DNA of 64,000 nt from Methylibium sp. (lineage in GTDB: Bacteria > Pseudomonadota > Gammaproteobacteria > Burkholderiales > Burkholderiaceae_C), in assembly GCA_013824165.1 (NCBI GenBank), contig PNNH01000038.1:1-64000 (forward strand), in the 5' to 3' direction. Shown here piece after piece: positions 17,801 to 24,944 of the stretch; the stretch's first letter is position 1, and each line of letters starts with the position of its first letter. Both the position numbers and the translations under genes were made by a program. The notes under the pieces were generated by a model that saw only the letters and a program-made list of their open reading frames with translations, had not been told where the DNA came from and ran no database searches.

Positions 17801-20264
17801 CGGCCGGCGCCACCAGCGAGCGGCGCAGATTGTCGAATAGCTTCCAGCGGTTGATCGCGTTGAGCGGAAACTGGCGTGGCTGCAGTAGTAGCGGCAGCAG
17901 CTGCCAGTCGCCACGGGTCCAGCGGTGCACGCGCGCGGCGGCCACGTCGGCATGGAAGGGGGCATCCTCGATCAGCATCAGATCGGTGACGGCGGCGCAG
18001 CGCACCAGCGCGCCTTCCAGCAGGTCGTGGCTGAGGATGGCGTTTTCCGGCAGCCGGCCGGCCAGCACGCGCTGCAGCGTCTGCACATGCAGCAGGCCCT
18101 TGCCGCTGAAGCTGCCTTCGCCGAACAGATCCTGATAGACCTCGGAGCTGGCTGCGCTGTAGGGGTCGACGCCGCACTGGCCGGCGAACAGCCAGTGGAA
18201 GCGTGTCAGCTGCCCGGCCGCCGGCAGCGGCGTGACGACGCGCGGCTGCAGGATCGCATAGCCGCTGACGACACGCCGGCCGCTGGCGTCCAGACGCGGC
18301 TGGTTGTGCGGATGAGCGGCCACGCCGACCAGATCGCGCAGCCGGCCCGGCGGCAGTTCGGTGTCACTGTCCAGCGTCAGCAGGTAGCGGGTGTCGGCGG
18401 CGATGCGCGAGGCCTCGCCCAGATCGGTGAAAGCGCTCGCCTTGCCGGTGGCCAACGCTTCGATCAGCTGTTCAAGCTTGCCGCGCTTGCGCTCCCATCC
18501 CATCCAGCGCTGCTCGGTGGCACAAAAGCGCCGTTCGCGCTGCAGCAGGATGAAGCGCGGCGCGGCTTGCGCCCTTGCGTGGCCATACAGGCGGTTCAAT
18601 TCGTGCACTGCCCGCAGCGCCTGCTTCAGCAAGGCGGCGTCAGCCGGCGTGTGCGCGCTGTCGGCATCGCTCCAGTCGGTGGCCAGTGCGAACTGGGCCT
18701 GCGGCTCCGGATTGGCCAGGTAGTGCAGCAGCAGGCGGCGCGCCAGCGCGTCGATGGCGGCCGGGTTGCTGAGCATGGCGGGGATCACCACCATCACCCG
18801 CTGCTCGGGCGGTATGCCCGTGGCCAGGGCCAGGCGCGGCAGATGGCGCGGCTGTACCGATTCGCTGATCAAGCGGTTGACCAAGGCCACCACCGCCTCC
18901 GAGGCCGGCAGCAGCAGCAGCATGGCGCCCGCCAGACCCATCCACCAGGGCGCTTGCGCCAGCCCCAGGCTTTCGTTGAGCAGCAGCCAGGCAGTCAGCG
19001 CCAGTGTGCCCAGCAGCAGCGCGCCGAGATACAGCGGCAGGCTGAGGTGGCGGCGCAGCGCTCGCCACAGCATGAAAGGGCTGTCATGCAGGCCAAGGCT
19101 GCGCAGCAGCGTGGCCCGGCCCTGGCCCAGCAGCCAGTAGCTCGACGCGGCCGGCGCGCCCAGCGGGTCGGGGGCCTGGGCCATCAGCGACTGCAGCACC
19201 CGGCCCACGGCCAGTTCGCTGCGGCCGCTGCGGCGCGCCAGGCGCTCGATGGCGTGCAGGGCCTGGTCGCGGGTCTGGATGTGCTCGGCCTCGAACAGCG
19301 GCGAGTCCAGCATCAGCTGCATCAGCGCGCTGCTGGCGGCAACGATCTCCGGCCAGTCCGCTTCGCCGATGATGCGCAGCGAGCCCACCGCATTGCTGAC
19401 GCTGAGGTTGTCGGCCGTCTGGTCGGCGTTCAGCTGGGCCTGGGCGCTGGCCAGATCGGGCATCAGCCCCAGCAGCCAGGTCTGCAGCGCGGCATGGCGC
19501 GGGCCGCGCTGGTCCTGCATGCGCAGGCCCAGCTGGGCCAGGAAGGGGCGGCTCGCGCCGCGTCGGTTCAACAGCGCCAGCAGGGCGTCCAGCGTCGAGG
19601 TGCTGCAGGCCTGCTTGCGGTCGCAGCACAGATTGGCCAGCTCGAGCGCGGCCTTGTGCGTGGCCACACGTTCGGCCAGGCGCCGCAGGTTCTCCACTAG
19701 CACCACGCGCAAGGTGGTCGGCAGCGCCCAGATCTCGCTGAGGCTGAGCTCGCGCGTCTCCTGGTAGGCGGCCAGGAAGCGCACCAGCAGTTCTTCGTCG
19801 AAGGCGCCGTCGGTGTGCGCGACAAAGGCCCAGGCCACGCCATAGATGCGCGGCAGGCCGGCCAGCGGCTCTTCCAGCAGCACCGGCAGGCTGCGGAAGT
19901 AGCGCCGCGTCAGCCCGTCATGCACTTCCTTGAGCTGGGCCTCGATCAGGTGGGTGTTGTCGAGCAGCCATTCCGCGGCCGGGCTGATGTCGTGGCCGGC
20001 GGCCGCGTAGGCGCTGATATAGCGTTGGGTCCGGCGCAATGTCTCGATATTGCTGCGCAGGCGCGGATAAAAGCCGGCCTGGCGCCAGCTGGCTGCACCG
20101 GCGCCGTGGGTCTGGCCCAGGCTGCGGCCATGCTCGGCAAAGCGCTGCGGGCCGAAGATCTCCGAGCGTATCGGCGCCTGCAGCGCGCCGGCCGCGCCGT
20201 CCAGCAGTTCGGCCAGCGCTTGCGGCGCGTCGGGCAAGAGGCGCAGCAATGGGGAGGCGAGCAT
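11880..20264 (-). CDS. ndvB: Cyclic beta-1,2-glucan synthase (NdvB/ChvB type)
   Basis: A 2794-residue membrane enzyme that makes, elongates and cyclises beta-1,2-glucan, an osmoregulated periplasmic glucan. The length matches rhizobial NdvB/ChvB (about 2800). Order: N-terminal helical region; membrane segments near residues 405-465; GT84 glycosyltransferase domain at about 480-800 with LLTLDSDTELPPGRL and RWTRGDWQLLPLL; further membrane helices at about 810-990; glucoamylase-like domain at about 1000-1500 with HHQGMSIVALANVL; and C-terminal GH94 phosphorylase domain with GSGDWNDGMNRVG near 2465. A small membrane-protein gene lies 3 nt upstream in the same operon. No frameshift is apparent despite the length. 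Confidence 0.95.
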   Translation of the reverse strand: MLASPLLRLLPDAPQALAELLDGAAGALQAPIRSEIFGPQRFAEHGRSLGQTHGAGAASWRQAGFYPRLRSNIETLRRTQRYISAYAAAGHDISPAAEWLLDNTHLIEAQLKEVHDGLTRRYFRSLPVLLEEPLAGLPRIYGVAWAFVAHTDGAFDEELLVRFLAAYQETRELSLSEIWALPTTLRVVLVENLRRLAERVATHKAALELANLCCDRKQACSTSTLDALLALLNRRGASRPFLAQLGLRMQDQRGPRHAALQTWLLGLMPDLASAQAQLNADQTADNLSVSNAVGSLRIIGEADWPEIVAASSALMQLMLDSPLFEAEHIQTRDQALHAIERLARRSGRSELAVGRVLQSLMAQAPDPLGAPAASSYWLLGQGRATLLRSLGLHDSPFMLWRALRRHLSLPLYLGALLLGTLALTAWLLLNESLGLAQAPWWMGLAGAMLLLLPASEAVVALVNRLISESVQPRHLPRLALATGIPPEQRVMVVIPAMLSNPAAIDALARRLLLHYLANPEPQAQFALATDWSDADSAHTPADAALLKQALRAVHELNRLYGHARAQAAPRFILLQRERRFCATEQRWMGWERKRGKLEQLIEALATGKASAFTDLGEASRIAADTRYLLTLDSDTELPPGRLRDLVGVAAHPHNQPRLDASGRRVVSGYAILQPRVVTPLPAAGQLTRFHWLFAGQCGVDPYSAASSEVYQDLFGEGSFSGKGLLHVQTLQRVLAGRLPENAILSHDLLEGALVRCAAVTDLMLIEDAPFHADVAAARVHRWTRGDWQLLPLLLQPRQFPLNAINRWKLFDNLRRSLVAPAGLGLLLMALAGHGVSIRAALGLVLMAFFAGPLIGALAGFLPGRDELARRHFYKQALTDLLRVLLGGLWHLAQLMEQAWMAGDAILRTLYRMAVSRRHLLQWTTAAAAQAAAKTGLAELLRQHRRTPALALPLAALLWNVDAHPLSLLLCGLWAGSPLWTWWVSRPAGGAAAELPPAAQTYLHDVARDTWRYFERCVSAEDRHLPPDNLQVLPMDMLAHRSSPTNIGLYLLSVACARQFGWIGTQELLDRLQATLATLLGLERHRGHFLNWYDTLSGLPLLPRYVSSVDSGNLCGHLLAVAEACRALALDPLDAAPAQAALARGRARLLPLLARRNRLEPAERTELRQCLADLRTTQASAARDECVDISGCRAALLALASSLEQLALQADFSFLYHRKRHLLHLGFRVAEQQLDSGFYDLLASESRLSSLLAIANGSVPVRHWAALGRPFYAVGTRAGLRSWSGSMFEYLMPGLVLIEPPGSALREACDAALTEQVHYAERLGVPWGISESAYAGRDLSLAYQYAPQGVPRLALRRTPAAELVVAPYATALAAQIAPLAACSNFAALERLGARGRYGFIEALDFTPERQSFGEDFTPVATFMAHHQGMSIVALANVLLDGVAQRWGMANAHLEAVASLLHERAPREISNLYAPPSLAAQAHQRSAPSLRNEVPPGQAAVEPSHLLSNGRYRVALRANGAGWSRWGEQDLSRWRDDALRDAHGHFFFLRLAGSQALVSLTQHPAPDAGAEYHGVFHADRVCLSANWPGLHSELTVWVSPEDDIEFRQVELRNSGDQPIELELISCFEPTLALTRADEAHPAFSQMFLSAQGLPQQQALLFERRPRLAAEPGLQAAHFLAHSEPPVLALQVQLDRQRWQGRNRAVHQPQGSLVALTEGELVTGLDPVCVLAATLRIEPRGKALLTFATAAAEHGATLRAVIDKYRQPSHVERASLMSATLAGIRLRALRISPDSLAAVQTLSTALLLTLTRPPAPGSERTPPGPGWDRRLLWRFGLSGERPLVLVHISTLPGLGLLRALDQGLRLWSWGGVPCDLVVINEEAASYEMALQREIAALRQRHQADAAALPGTSSTAFHLLRVQDLSAAELDALQQLARVQLRADGRPLAQHVRAWLAQHELAREVRQGTDCSELPSQAQTAAIAAGAFSADGSEYSFEVGTHRRPPRPWINVLANPDFGCLLSEAGGGGSWARNSRMNQLTAWSNDPVSDPPSEWWLLQDLHSRETWSVTPSAWGAAGTRYHVVHGQGYTRITHRRGDLAVSASWCVDAQSSVKQLRLRIVNDSPHTRRLRLVGIAEWLMGASRADRASVHTALFSQRLAQDGRLTVLLATQQEQAGGLGQGCAFLALVEPGGRSGAALDSADWSCDRRECFDARGRLVLPEHFGQTQGGGLDPCAALATRLQLAPGEALERVFLLGYADSPEAARQLALRAAMVDAEARQEDVRERWDLLLGASTVSTPDPLFDALVNRWLLYQTLSCRLWAKAGFYQAGGATGYRDQLQDTLALSWAAPDLLRQQLLRCASRQYPEGDVQHWWHEPGGAGVRTHFSDDLLWLPHACSHYLSCSGDAAVLDEVLPFIEGSPIPEGAEDIYETPRIGEQGASLYEHAARAIDRSLRVGAHGLPLMGSGDWNDGMNRVGHGGRGESVWLGWFLARVVADFLPLAQARGDLARVQRWQQAAQGWAVALRGPAWDGRWYRRAFFDDGQPLGSNHNAEARIDLIAQAWAVLSRQASPERQRQAMDAVEQELVDHEAGLLRLLTPPLVHAEPSAGYIQAYPPGVRENGGQYSHGAIWALMAQAALGRQSPSSKQGAELAYRYFCMLSPAHRSRDPRQGPVYGLEPYAMAGDICSAPPYVGRGGWSWYTGAAAWMHRAALESLFGLRLQARSLSFQPCLPPAWQRAELSLRREGRLMRFVFVRTTPSLLAALLTEEQAQLLRPGQLLEWPELGLRSSFVMALAD

Positions 20265-20267
20265 GCC

Positions 20268-20510
20268 TCAGAGGGCCAGGATCACGGCACCCAGCAGCAG
20301 GGCCAGCACGAGCGCGGTGGTGACGATTCGCGCCAGCAGGAAGCGGTGCACGGTCTCGGCCTTGCAGCGCAGATTGAACAGCCGCGCGTTCTTGCTGCGG
20401 CACGAGTGCAGGTGTTCGCCGAGCGCGTGCAGTTCCTGCGGCGAGGTTTCGACGCTGTCGCCGAAGGAGGAGGTGCTCCAGTGCGAGCCGGGTGCGGCTT
20501 TGCTGTTCAT
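20268..20510 (-). CDS. Small C-terminally anchored membrane protein upstream of ndvB
   Basis: An 80-residue protein with a soluble N-terminal part (SFGDSVETSPQELHALGEHLHSCRSKNARLFNLRCKAETVHRFLL) and one strong C-terminal membrane helix (IVTTALVLALLLGAVILAL). I do not recognise a named family. Its TGA lies within the ribosome site of the glucan-synthase gene (stop 3 nt before that ATG), so the two are coupled. A role as a small partner of the synthase is inference from this coupling. The longer frame to 20639 crosses the regulatory palindrome, so the ATG at 20510 is preferred. Confidence 0.7.
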   Translation of the reverse strand: MNSKAAPGSHWSTSSFGDSVETSPQELHALGEHLHSCRSKNARLFNLRCKAETVHRFLLARIVTTALVLALLLGAVILAL

Positions 20511-20622
20511 GATGGGCTCCGCCCGTGCGGCCTGGCGACCGAACGGAAAATGGTTGATAAGGCAAGGCGACGGCAGGCACGCCGCGCATGTCCGCAGCCT
20601 AGGCAGTTTGCGTTCGGCGCTC

Positions 20623-20640
20623 TGTGCGCTGTCGAACACA
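20623..20640. promoter_or_regulatory. Best copy of the recurrent TGTGCGC palindrome, with adjacent -10 box
   Basis: TGTGCGC-TGTC-GAACACA lies midway between the divergent ndvB operon and the first Crp/Fnr gene. A -10-like TATAGT follows at 20650-20655 on the plus strand, which would place the element over the -35 region of the crp-type gene. Possible autoregulation and control of glucan synthesis; inference. Confidence 0.6.
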
Positions 20641-20735
20641 GGCGGCGCGTATAGTGGTCAAAAAAAAGCTTTTCGAGTCCGGGCCTGGTCTGCCGGCCCC
20701 GTCCGTGACATCGCAAGAACAGGAGGAACCCAGCC

Positions 20736-21509
20736 ATGGCTGTCATCGCCGATTACAGGCAGAACCATCTGTTGCGCGCCCTGACCACCAGCGAGCAAGC
20801 GCACTGGCTGCCCCATCTGGAGCAGGTCGAAATGCCGCTAGGCATGGTGCTTTACGAGTCGGGCCGCACGCTCAGCCACGTTTTCTTCCCAATCACCTCC
20901 ATCGTCTCCATCCTGTATGTGACCGAGAACGGCGCGTCGGCAGAGATCGCCGTGGTGGGCCATGACGGGATGGTGGGGATCTCCTTGTTCATGGGCGGCA
21001 ACTCCACCCCCAACCGGGCGGTGGTGCAGAGCGCCGGCATCGGCTTCAGGCTGCCGGCTCAGCTGCTGAAGGACGAATTCAACCGCGCCGGGCCGGTGAT
21101 GCATCTGCTGCTGCGCTACACGCAGGCTCTGATCACCCAGATGTCGCAGACCGCGGTCTGCAATCGCCACCACTCGCTGGACCAGCAGCTGTGCCGCTGG
21201 CTGCTGCTCAGCCTGGATCGGCTGCCCGGCAGGGAACTGGTGATGACGCAGGAGCTGATCGCCAATATGCTGGGCGTGCGGCGCGAGGGCGTGACCGAAA
21301 GCGCTCTGAAGCTGCAGGCGGCGGGCCTGATTCGTTATGCGCGCGGCCACATCACCGTGCTCGATCGACCCGGCCTGGAGGCGCGCAGCTGCGAGTGCTA
21401 TGCGGTGGTCAAGAAGGAATACGACCGCCTACTGCCGCTGCTGAATCTGACCGGCTGCCCGGCGGGACCCCAGGGTGTCAGCGGCGCTGTGTGTGCTGGC
21501 CCACAGTGA
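20736..21509 (+). CDS. Crp/Fnr-family transcriptional regulator (first of a tandem pair)
   Basis: A 257-residue regulator with an N-terminal cyclic-nucleotide-binding-like beta-barrel (about residues 30-145: MPLGMVLYESGRTLSHVFFPITSIVSILYV...AVVGHDGMVGISLFMGG). A Crp-type helix-turn-helix follows near 180-215 (VMTQELIANMLGVRREGVTESALKLQAAGLIRY). The FFPITSIVS and VGHDGMVG pattern is typical of a subgroup lacking FNR iron-sulfur cysteines and clear cAMP contacts, so the signal is unknown. An AGGAGGA ribosome site precedes the ATG. Downstream, and beginning 54 nt later, is a paralogue; upstream is the palindrome at 20623-20640. Confidence 0.9.
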   Translation: MAVIADYRQNHLLRALTTSEQAHWLPHLEQVEMPLGMVLYESGRTLSHVFFPITSIVSILYVTENGASAEIAVVGHDGMVGISLFMGGNSTPNRAVVQSAGIGFRLPAQLLKDEFNRAGPVMHLLLRYTQALITQMSQTAVCNRHHSLDQQLCRWLLLSLDRLPGRELVMTQELIANMLGVRREGVTESALKLQAAGLIRYARGHITVLDRPGLEARSCECYAVVKKEYDRLLPLLNLTGCPAGPQGVSGAVCAGPQ

Positions 21510-21563
21510 TGTGCGGGCGATGTGTGCAGACTCGGTGCATGTTCAGCTGCACCGGAGCGCCCA

Positions 21564-22256
21564 GTGGCCGCCAACGAGAATCATCTGATCGAGTGGCTGC
21601 CGCGCGCCGCGCGCCAGGCCTTGCTGGCGCTGTGCGAACCCGTTGAGTTGGCGCTGTCGAACACGCTCGGTGAGAGCAGTCAGCCGGCGCCGCAGGTGTA
21701 CTTTCCGGTCGACGGCTTTGTTTCCTTGCTGACCGTCGTCGACCGGCATCCGGGGCTGGAGACCGCAATGGTGGGGCGTGAAGGCATGCTCGGCCATGAG
21801 CTGGCGCTGGGCCGCGCGCCGCCGGCACAGCGCGTGCTTGTGCAGAGTGGCGGGCGTGCCTGGCGCATCAGCGGGCCGGACTTCGTGCGGCTGCTCGGCG
21901 ACGACGCCGCGCTGCGGCACTGCGTGGATCGCTATCTGTGCACCCAGCTGACACAGCTGGCCATCGCGTCAGCCTGCTTGCGCTTTCACCGCATCGGTCC
22001 GCGGCTGGCGCGCTGGCTGTTGATGGGCCAGGACCGCGCGCAAGCGGATAGTTTTCATGTCACCCATGAGTTGCTGGCGCAGATGCTGGGCGTGCGCCGG
22101 GTTGGCATCACCACAGCCGCGGGCGCCTTGCAGCGGGCCGGCATGATCGAATACCACCGCGGCATGCTGAGGGTGTGCGACCGCAGCGGCCTGGAGCTGA
22201 GCGCCTGCAGCTGCTATGCCGCCGATCAACAGGTCTACCAGCGCCTGCTGGGCTAA
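21564..22256 (+). CDS. Crp/Fnr-family transcriptional regulator (second of a tandem pair)
   Basis: A paralogue of the preceding gene, about 230 residues from the GTG at 21564. That start has a GGAG site 7 nt upstream; an ATG at 21522 is possible but has none. The effector barrel contains VYFPVDGFVSLLTVVDRHPGLETAMVGREGMLGHELALG, and the helix-turn-helix reads FHVTHELLAQMLGVRRVGITTAAGALQRAGMIEY. The two recognition helices differ (RREGVTESALKL versus RRVGITTAAGAL), so DNA preferences may have diverged. The C-terminal CSCYAADQQVYQRLL parallels CECYAVVKKEYDRLL of the first copy, showing tandem duplication. Confidence 0.88.
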   Translation: MAANENHLIEWLPRAARQALLALCEPVELALSNTLGESSQPAPQVYFPVDGFVSLLTVVDRHPGLETAMVGREGMLGHELALGRAPPAQRVLVQSGGRAWRISGPDFVRLLGDDAALRHCVDRYLCTQLTQLAIASACLRFHRIGPRLARWLLMGQDRAQADSFHVTHELLAQMLGVRRVGITTAAGALQRAGMIEYHRGMLRVCDRSGLELSACSCYAADQQVYQRLLG

Positions 22257-22275
22257 GTGGGCGGCCTGTCTGATT

Positions 22276-22293
22276 TGTGTGGGGCAGCGCACA
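22276..22293. promoter_or_regulatory. Copy of the recurrent TGTGCGC palindrome
   Basis: On the minus strand this reads TGTGCGC-TGCC-CCACACA, 15 of 18 positions matching the copy at 20623-20640. It lies 20 nt after the second Crp/Fnr gene and 98 nt before the 42-residue small gene, a normal promoter position for the latter. Confidence 0.55.
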
Positions 22294-22390
22294 GATTGCG
22301 ACGATGGCGCTCGACATACTGCGTGCATTGACAGGGCATTGCCCCGAGGTTCTCGGGGCTGCCGTGCACAGCAGCAGGAAGGTCCCCTCC

Positions 22391-22519
22391 ATGAGCAAGC
22401 ATCAGCGTGGCAACAAGGAAGCTAACAAGCCCAAGCAGCCGCCGCCGGTGGCGCCCGTGATCGTGCCGGGCATTGCGGTGACCGCTAGCACGCCGGCCCC
22501 GCAGGCCAAGAAGCGTTGA
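22391..22519 (+). CDS. Small basic protein (42 aa)
   Basis: A 42-residue protein: MSKHQRGNKEANKPKQPPP, then a Pro/Val/Ala-rich stretch ending QAKKR. The start GNKE-KPK motif recalls short, uncharacterised basic proteins I have seen annotated in Burkholderiales. An AGGAAGG site lies 7-8 nt before the ATG, which supports real translation. It is probably disordered and cytoplasmic. It may be co-transcribed with the GGDEF gene 39 nt downstream. No function is known. Confidence 0.6.
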   Translation: MSKHQRGNKEANKPKQPPPVAPVIVPGIAVTASTPAPQAKKR

Positions 22520-22558
22520 GATCAGGCGCACGGCTGCCATCGGCCTGACCTTGCCTGC

Positions 22559-23482
22559 TTGAACGCGATGGGATTCAACCCCGGCTCAGGTCCTGCAGGC
22601 GCCGCGCGCGACGCTGGAGAGCCGGGTTCGGCGCGCGCGCTTCCGCATGGCGCCAACGGCAACACCCCGCCGGCCGCTCCGATGGATGCGGCGCTCACCG
22701 CCGCACGCGCGGCCGTCAGCTCCGGGGGCGACTGGGACATCCCGCTCGGCCATGTGGTGGAGCGGCTGAAGCGTCTGACGCAGCCGCAGCACTCGATAGC
22801 GTCGCAAACCGCACAGAGCGAGTTGCAAAGCTGCGCGCAGATGCTGGAGCAGCTGCGCGATGGCTTGTTGCTGGAGCAGGCCCGTATGCATGCGATGGAG
22901 TTGCAGGTGTTCGACACCCAGGTGGCACTGGCTCAGGCCCGTGCCGAGTTGCGCGGCACGCAGGACGGTGAGCGTCAGGCGCGCCATCAGGCACTGCACG
23001 ACGGGCTGACCCAGCTGCCCAACCGCCGCTACTTTCTTGAACGACTGGGCCACGCGCTGGCGCATCGCGAGCCTGGACAGGCGCCCTTGGCCTTGCTCTA
23101 TCTGGACCTCGACGAGTTCAAGCCCATCAACGACGAGCACGGACACCATGTCGGCGACGAGTTGCTGCGCATCGTGGCCACCAGGCTGAACCGCGTGGTG
23201 CGCAGCGAGGACATGATCAGCCGTCTTGGCGGCGACGAGTTCGCCTGCCTGCGTGCCAGCGGCTCGACGCGCAGCCAGCTGGAAGAATTGGCGGTCAAGC
23301 TGTTTGACGCGGTGGCTGCGCCGATGAAGATCGGACTGCTGCGCCTTGCGGTGCGCCCCAGCATCGGCATCGCGCTGTGCCCGGCCGACGGCGCCAGCGT
23401 GGCCGAATTGATCCGGCATGCCGATGCCGCGATGTACCGCGCCAAGCGCGAGCGCAGCCGCTACGCCTTCTTCAGTGATTGA
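22559..23482 (+). CDS. Diguanylate cyclase (GGDEF)
   Basis: A 307-residue cytoplasmic protein. An N-terminal low-complexity and helical/coiled-coil region (to about 140) precedes a GGDEF domain (about 145-305). The catalytic motif GGDEF is intact at 224-228, and the inhibitory I-site RSED lies at 215-218, exactly five residues before it, so it should both make cyclic-di-GMP and be product-inhibited. DGLTQLPNRR and YLDLDEFKPIND are the usual family motifs. The start is uncertain: the frame opens with TTG at 22559 and an ATG follows at 22568. It ends 16 nt from the convergent phospholipase gene. Confidence 0.92.
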   Translation: MNAMGFNPGSGPAGAARDAGEPGSARALPHGANGNTPPAAPMDAALTAARAAVSSGGDWDIPLGHVVERLKRLTQPQHSIASQTAQSELQSCAQMLEQLRDGLLLEQARMHAMELQVFDTQVALAQARAELRGTQDGERQARHQALHDGLTQLPNRRYFLERLGHALAHREPGQAPLALLYLDLDEFKPINDEHGHHVGDELLRIVATRLNRVVRSEDMISRLGGDEFACLRASGSTRSQLEELAVKLFDAVAAPMKIGLLRLAVRPSIGIALCPADGASVAELIRHADAAMYRAKRERSRYAFFSD

Positions 23483-23498
23483 TTGACGCGGCCATGGC

Positions 23499-24896
23499 TC
23501 AAAGCCAGTAGGCCCACAGGCGCGCGAAGGCCTCCTTGACCCGCAGCAGGACCGGGCGCTGCCGCCACTGTGCCGGCGTGATCTCGTCCGACGCCGCCAG
23601 ATCGGCAGCGAACATGGCCTGCATCTGGCGGCCGAAGGCGGCGCCCAGCACCACGGCATTGAGCTCGTGGTTGTGCACGAAGCTGCGCCAGTCCAGATTG
23701 GTCGAGCCCACCGTGGACCAGACCCCGTCGATCAGCGCAGTCTTGGCATGAAGGATCACACCGCGCCGCTCATGGATCTTCACGCCGGAGTCCAGCAGGC
23801 GCTGGTAATGGCTGCGGCCGGCATGGAAGACCAGCTCGCTGTCGCTGCGGGCGGGCAGGATCAGGCGCACGTCGACACCGCGCGCCGCGGCGGCTTCCAG
23901 CGCCTGAAGCAGCATTGGGTCGGGGACGAAATAGGCCTGCGTGATCCGCACGCTGCGGCGCGCGCTGGCGATGGCCGACAGCAGCGTGGCGTAGATCTGG
24001 CTGACCGCTTCGCCCGGGGCGCTGGCGATGGCGCGCACCACCTCCTGACCGGCCACTTCGCTGCGTGGCAGGTAGTCGGCTGGCTGCAGCGGCTCGCCTT
24101 GCTGGGCCTGCCAGCTGGCAAGGAACATCTGCTGCAGTTGGGCCACTACCGGGCCTTGCAGCTGCAGATCGGTGTCGCGCCAGGCCGGCGTGCCTCGCGG
24201 CCTGGGCTTCCAGCCCTTGCTGAAGGAGCCGCCGGAATAGACGCTGCTGATGTTGATGCCGCCCAGGAAGGCGGTGCGGCCGTCGACGATCAGCAGCTTG
24301 CGGTGGTCGCGCTGGTTCAGGCTCCAGTCGGCACGCGCGTCGAGCGGATTGACGGGATTGAACTCCAGCACGCGCACGCCGCTGGCCACCAGCTGCTCGA
24401 AAAAGGCGGCCGGCGTGCCCAGCGTGCCGACGCTGTCCCGGATCAGATTGACCACCACGCCCTGGCGCCGTTTCTCCAGCAGCGCCTGGGCGAAGCGCTG
24501 GCCGACGTCGTCATCGTCCAGGATGTAGGTCTCCAGGTTGATGTGATTTCGTGCGCTCAGGATGGCCGCCAGCATCGCCTGGTAGGTGGCCGGGCCGTCC
24601 TGCAGCAGCAGCACCCGGTTGCCGGTGGTCAAGGGGCCGCTGGCAATGGCTTCCTCGCGCGCCAGGTGCTCATCGAAGATGCCGGTGTCGCTGACGCTGT
24701 CTTCCATCCGGTCCAGCATGGCCGCGCTGCGGTTGGCCGTCAGCGGCCCTTGAGCGCCATGCAGCGACACGCCCTCGACTGGCGATTGCGCTAACTCGGG
24801 CACCAGCGTCGGTACGGCGCCACAGCCCGCAAGCGCGCCTGCGCCTGTCAGTGTCAGCAGCGCGAGGCCCATCCAAACACATTCGTGCAACTGCAT
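23499..24896 (-). CDS. Phospholipase D/cardiolipin-synthase-like lipoprotein
   Basis: A 465-residue protein with two HKD motifs of the phospholipase D superfamily: His198-Lys200-Asp205 (DHRKLLIVDG) and His383-Lys385-Asp390 (ILHAKTALIDG, then STNLDWRS). Both catalytic halves look intact. Unusually for a cardiolipin synthase it starts with a lipoprotein signal (ALAGC, Cys25) instead of two membrane helices, so it is probably anchored on the periplasmic side of a membrane. Phosphatidyl transfer or hydrolysis is the likely activity. ATG 24896 has a GGAG site 5 nt upstream. Two palindromic motif copies lie in its upstream region. Confidence 0.88.
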   Translation of the reverse strand: MQLHECVWMGLALLTLTGAGALAGCGAVPTLVPELAQSPVEGVSLHGAQGPLTANRSAAMLDRMEDSVSDTGIFDEHLAREEAIASGPLTTGNRVLLLQDGPATYQAMLAAILSARNHINLETYILDDDDVGQRFAQALLEKRRQGVVVNLIRDSVGTLGTPAAFFEQLVASGVRVLEFNPVNPLDARADWSLNQRDHRKLLIVDGRTAFLGGINISSVYSGGSFSKGWKPRPRGTPAWRDTDLQLQGPVVAQLQQMFLASWQAQQGEPLQPADYLPRSEVAGQEVVRAIASAPGEAVSQIYATLLSAIASARRSVRITQAYFVPDPMLLQALEAAAARGVDVRLILPARSDSELVFHAGRSHYQRLLDSGVKIHERRGVILHAKTALIDGVWSTVGSTNLDWRSFVHNHELNAVVLGAAFGRQMQAMFAADLAASDEITPAQWRQRPVLLRVKEAFARLWAYWL

Positions 24897-24944
24897 AGAG
24901 GCTCCAGCAAACAACCCAGGCTAGCTGCCCGCTTCAGCCCGTTC

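Noticed and set aside
17925-19700. A 591-codon plus-strand open frame inside the glucan synthase gene
   Set aside because: It is the antisense shadow of ndvB in GC-rich DNA: Gln/Arg/His-rich, no domain, no ribosome site, and wholly inside a gene with clear catalytic motifs.
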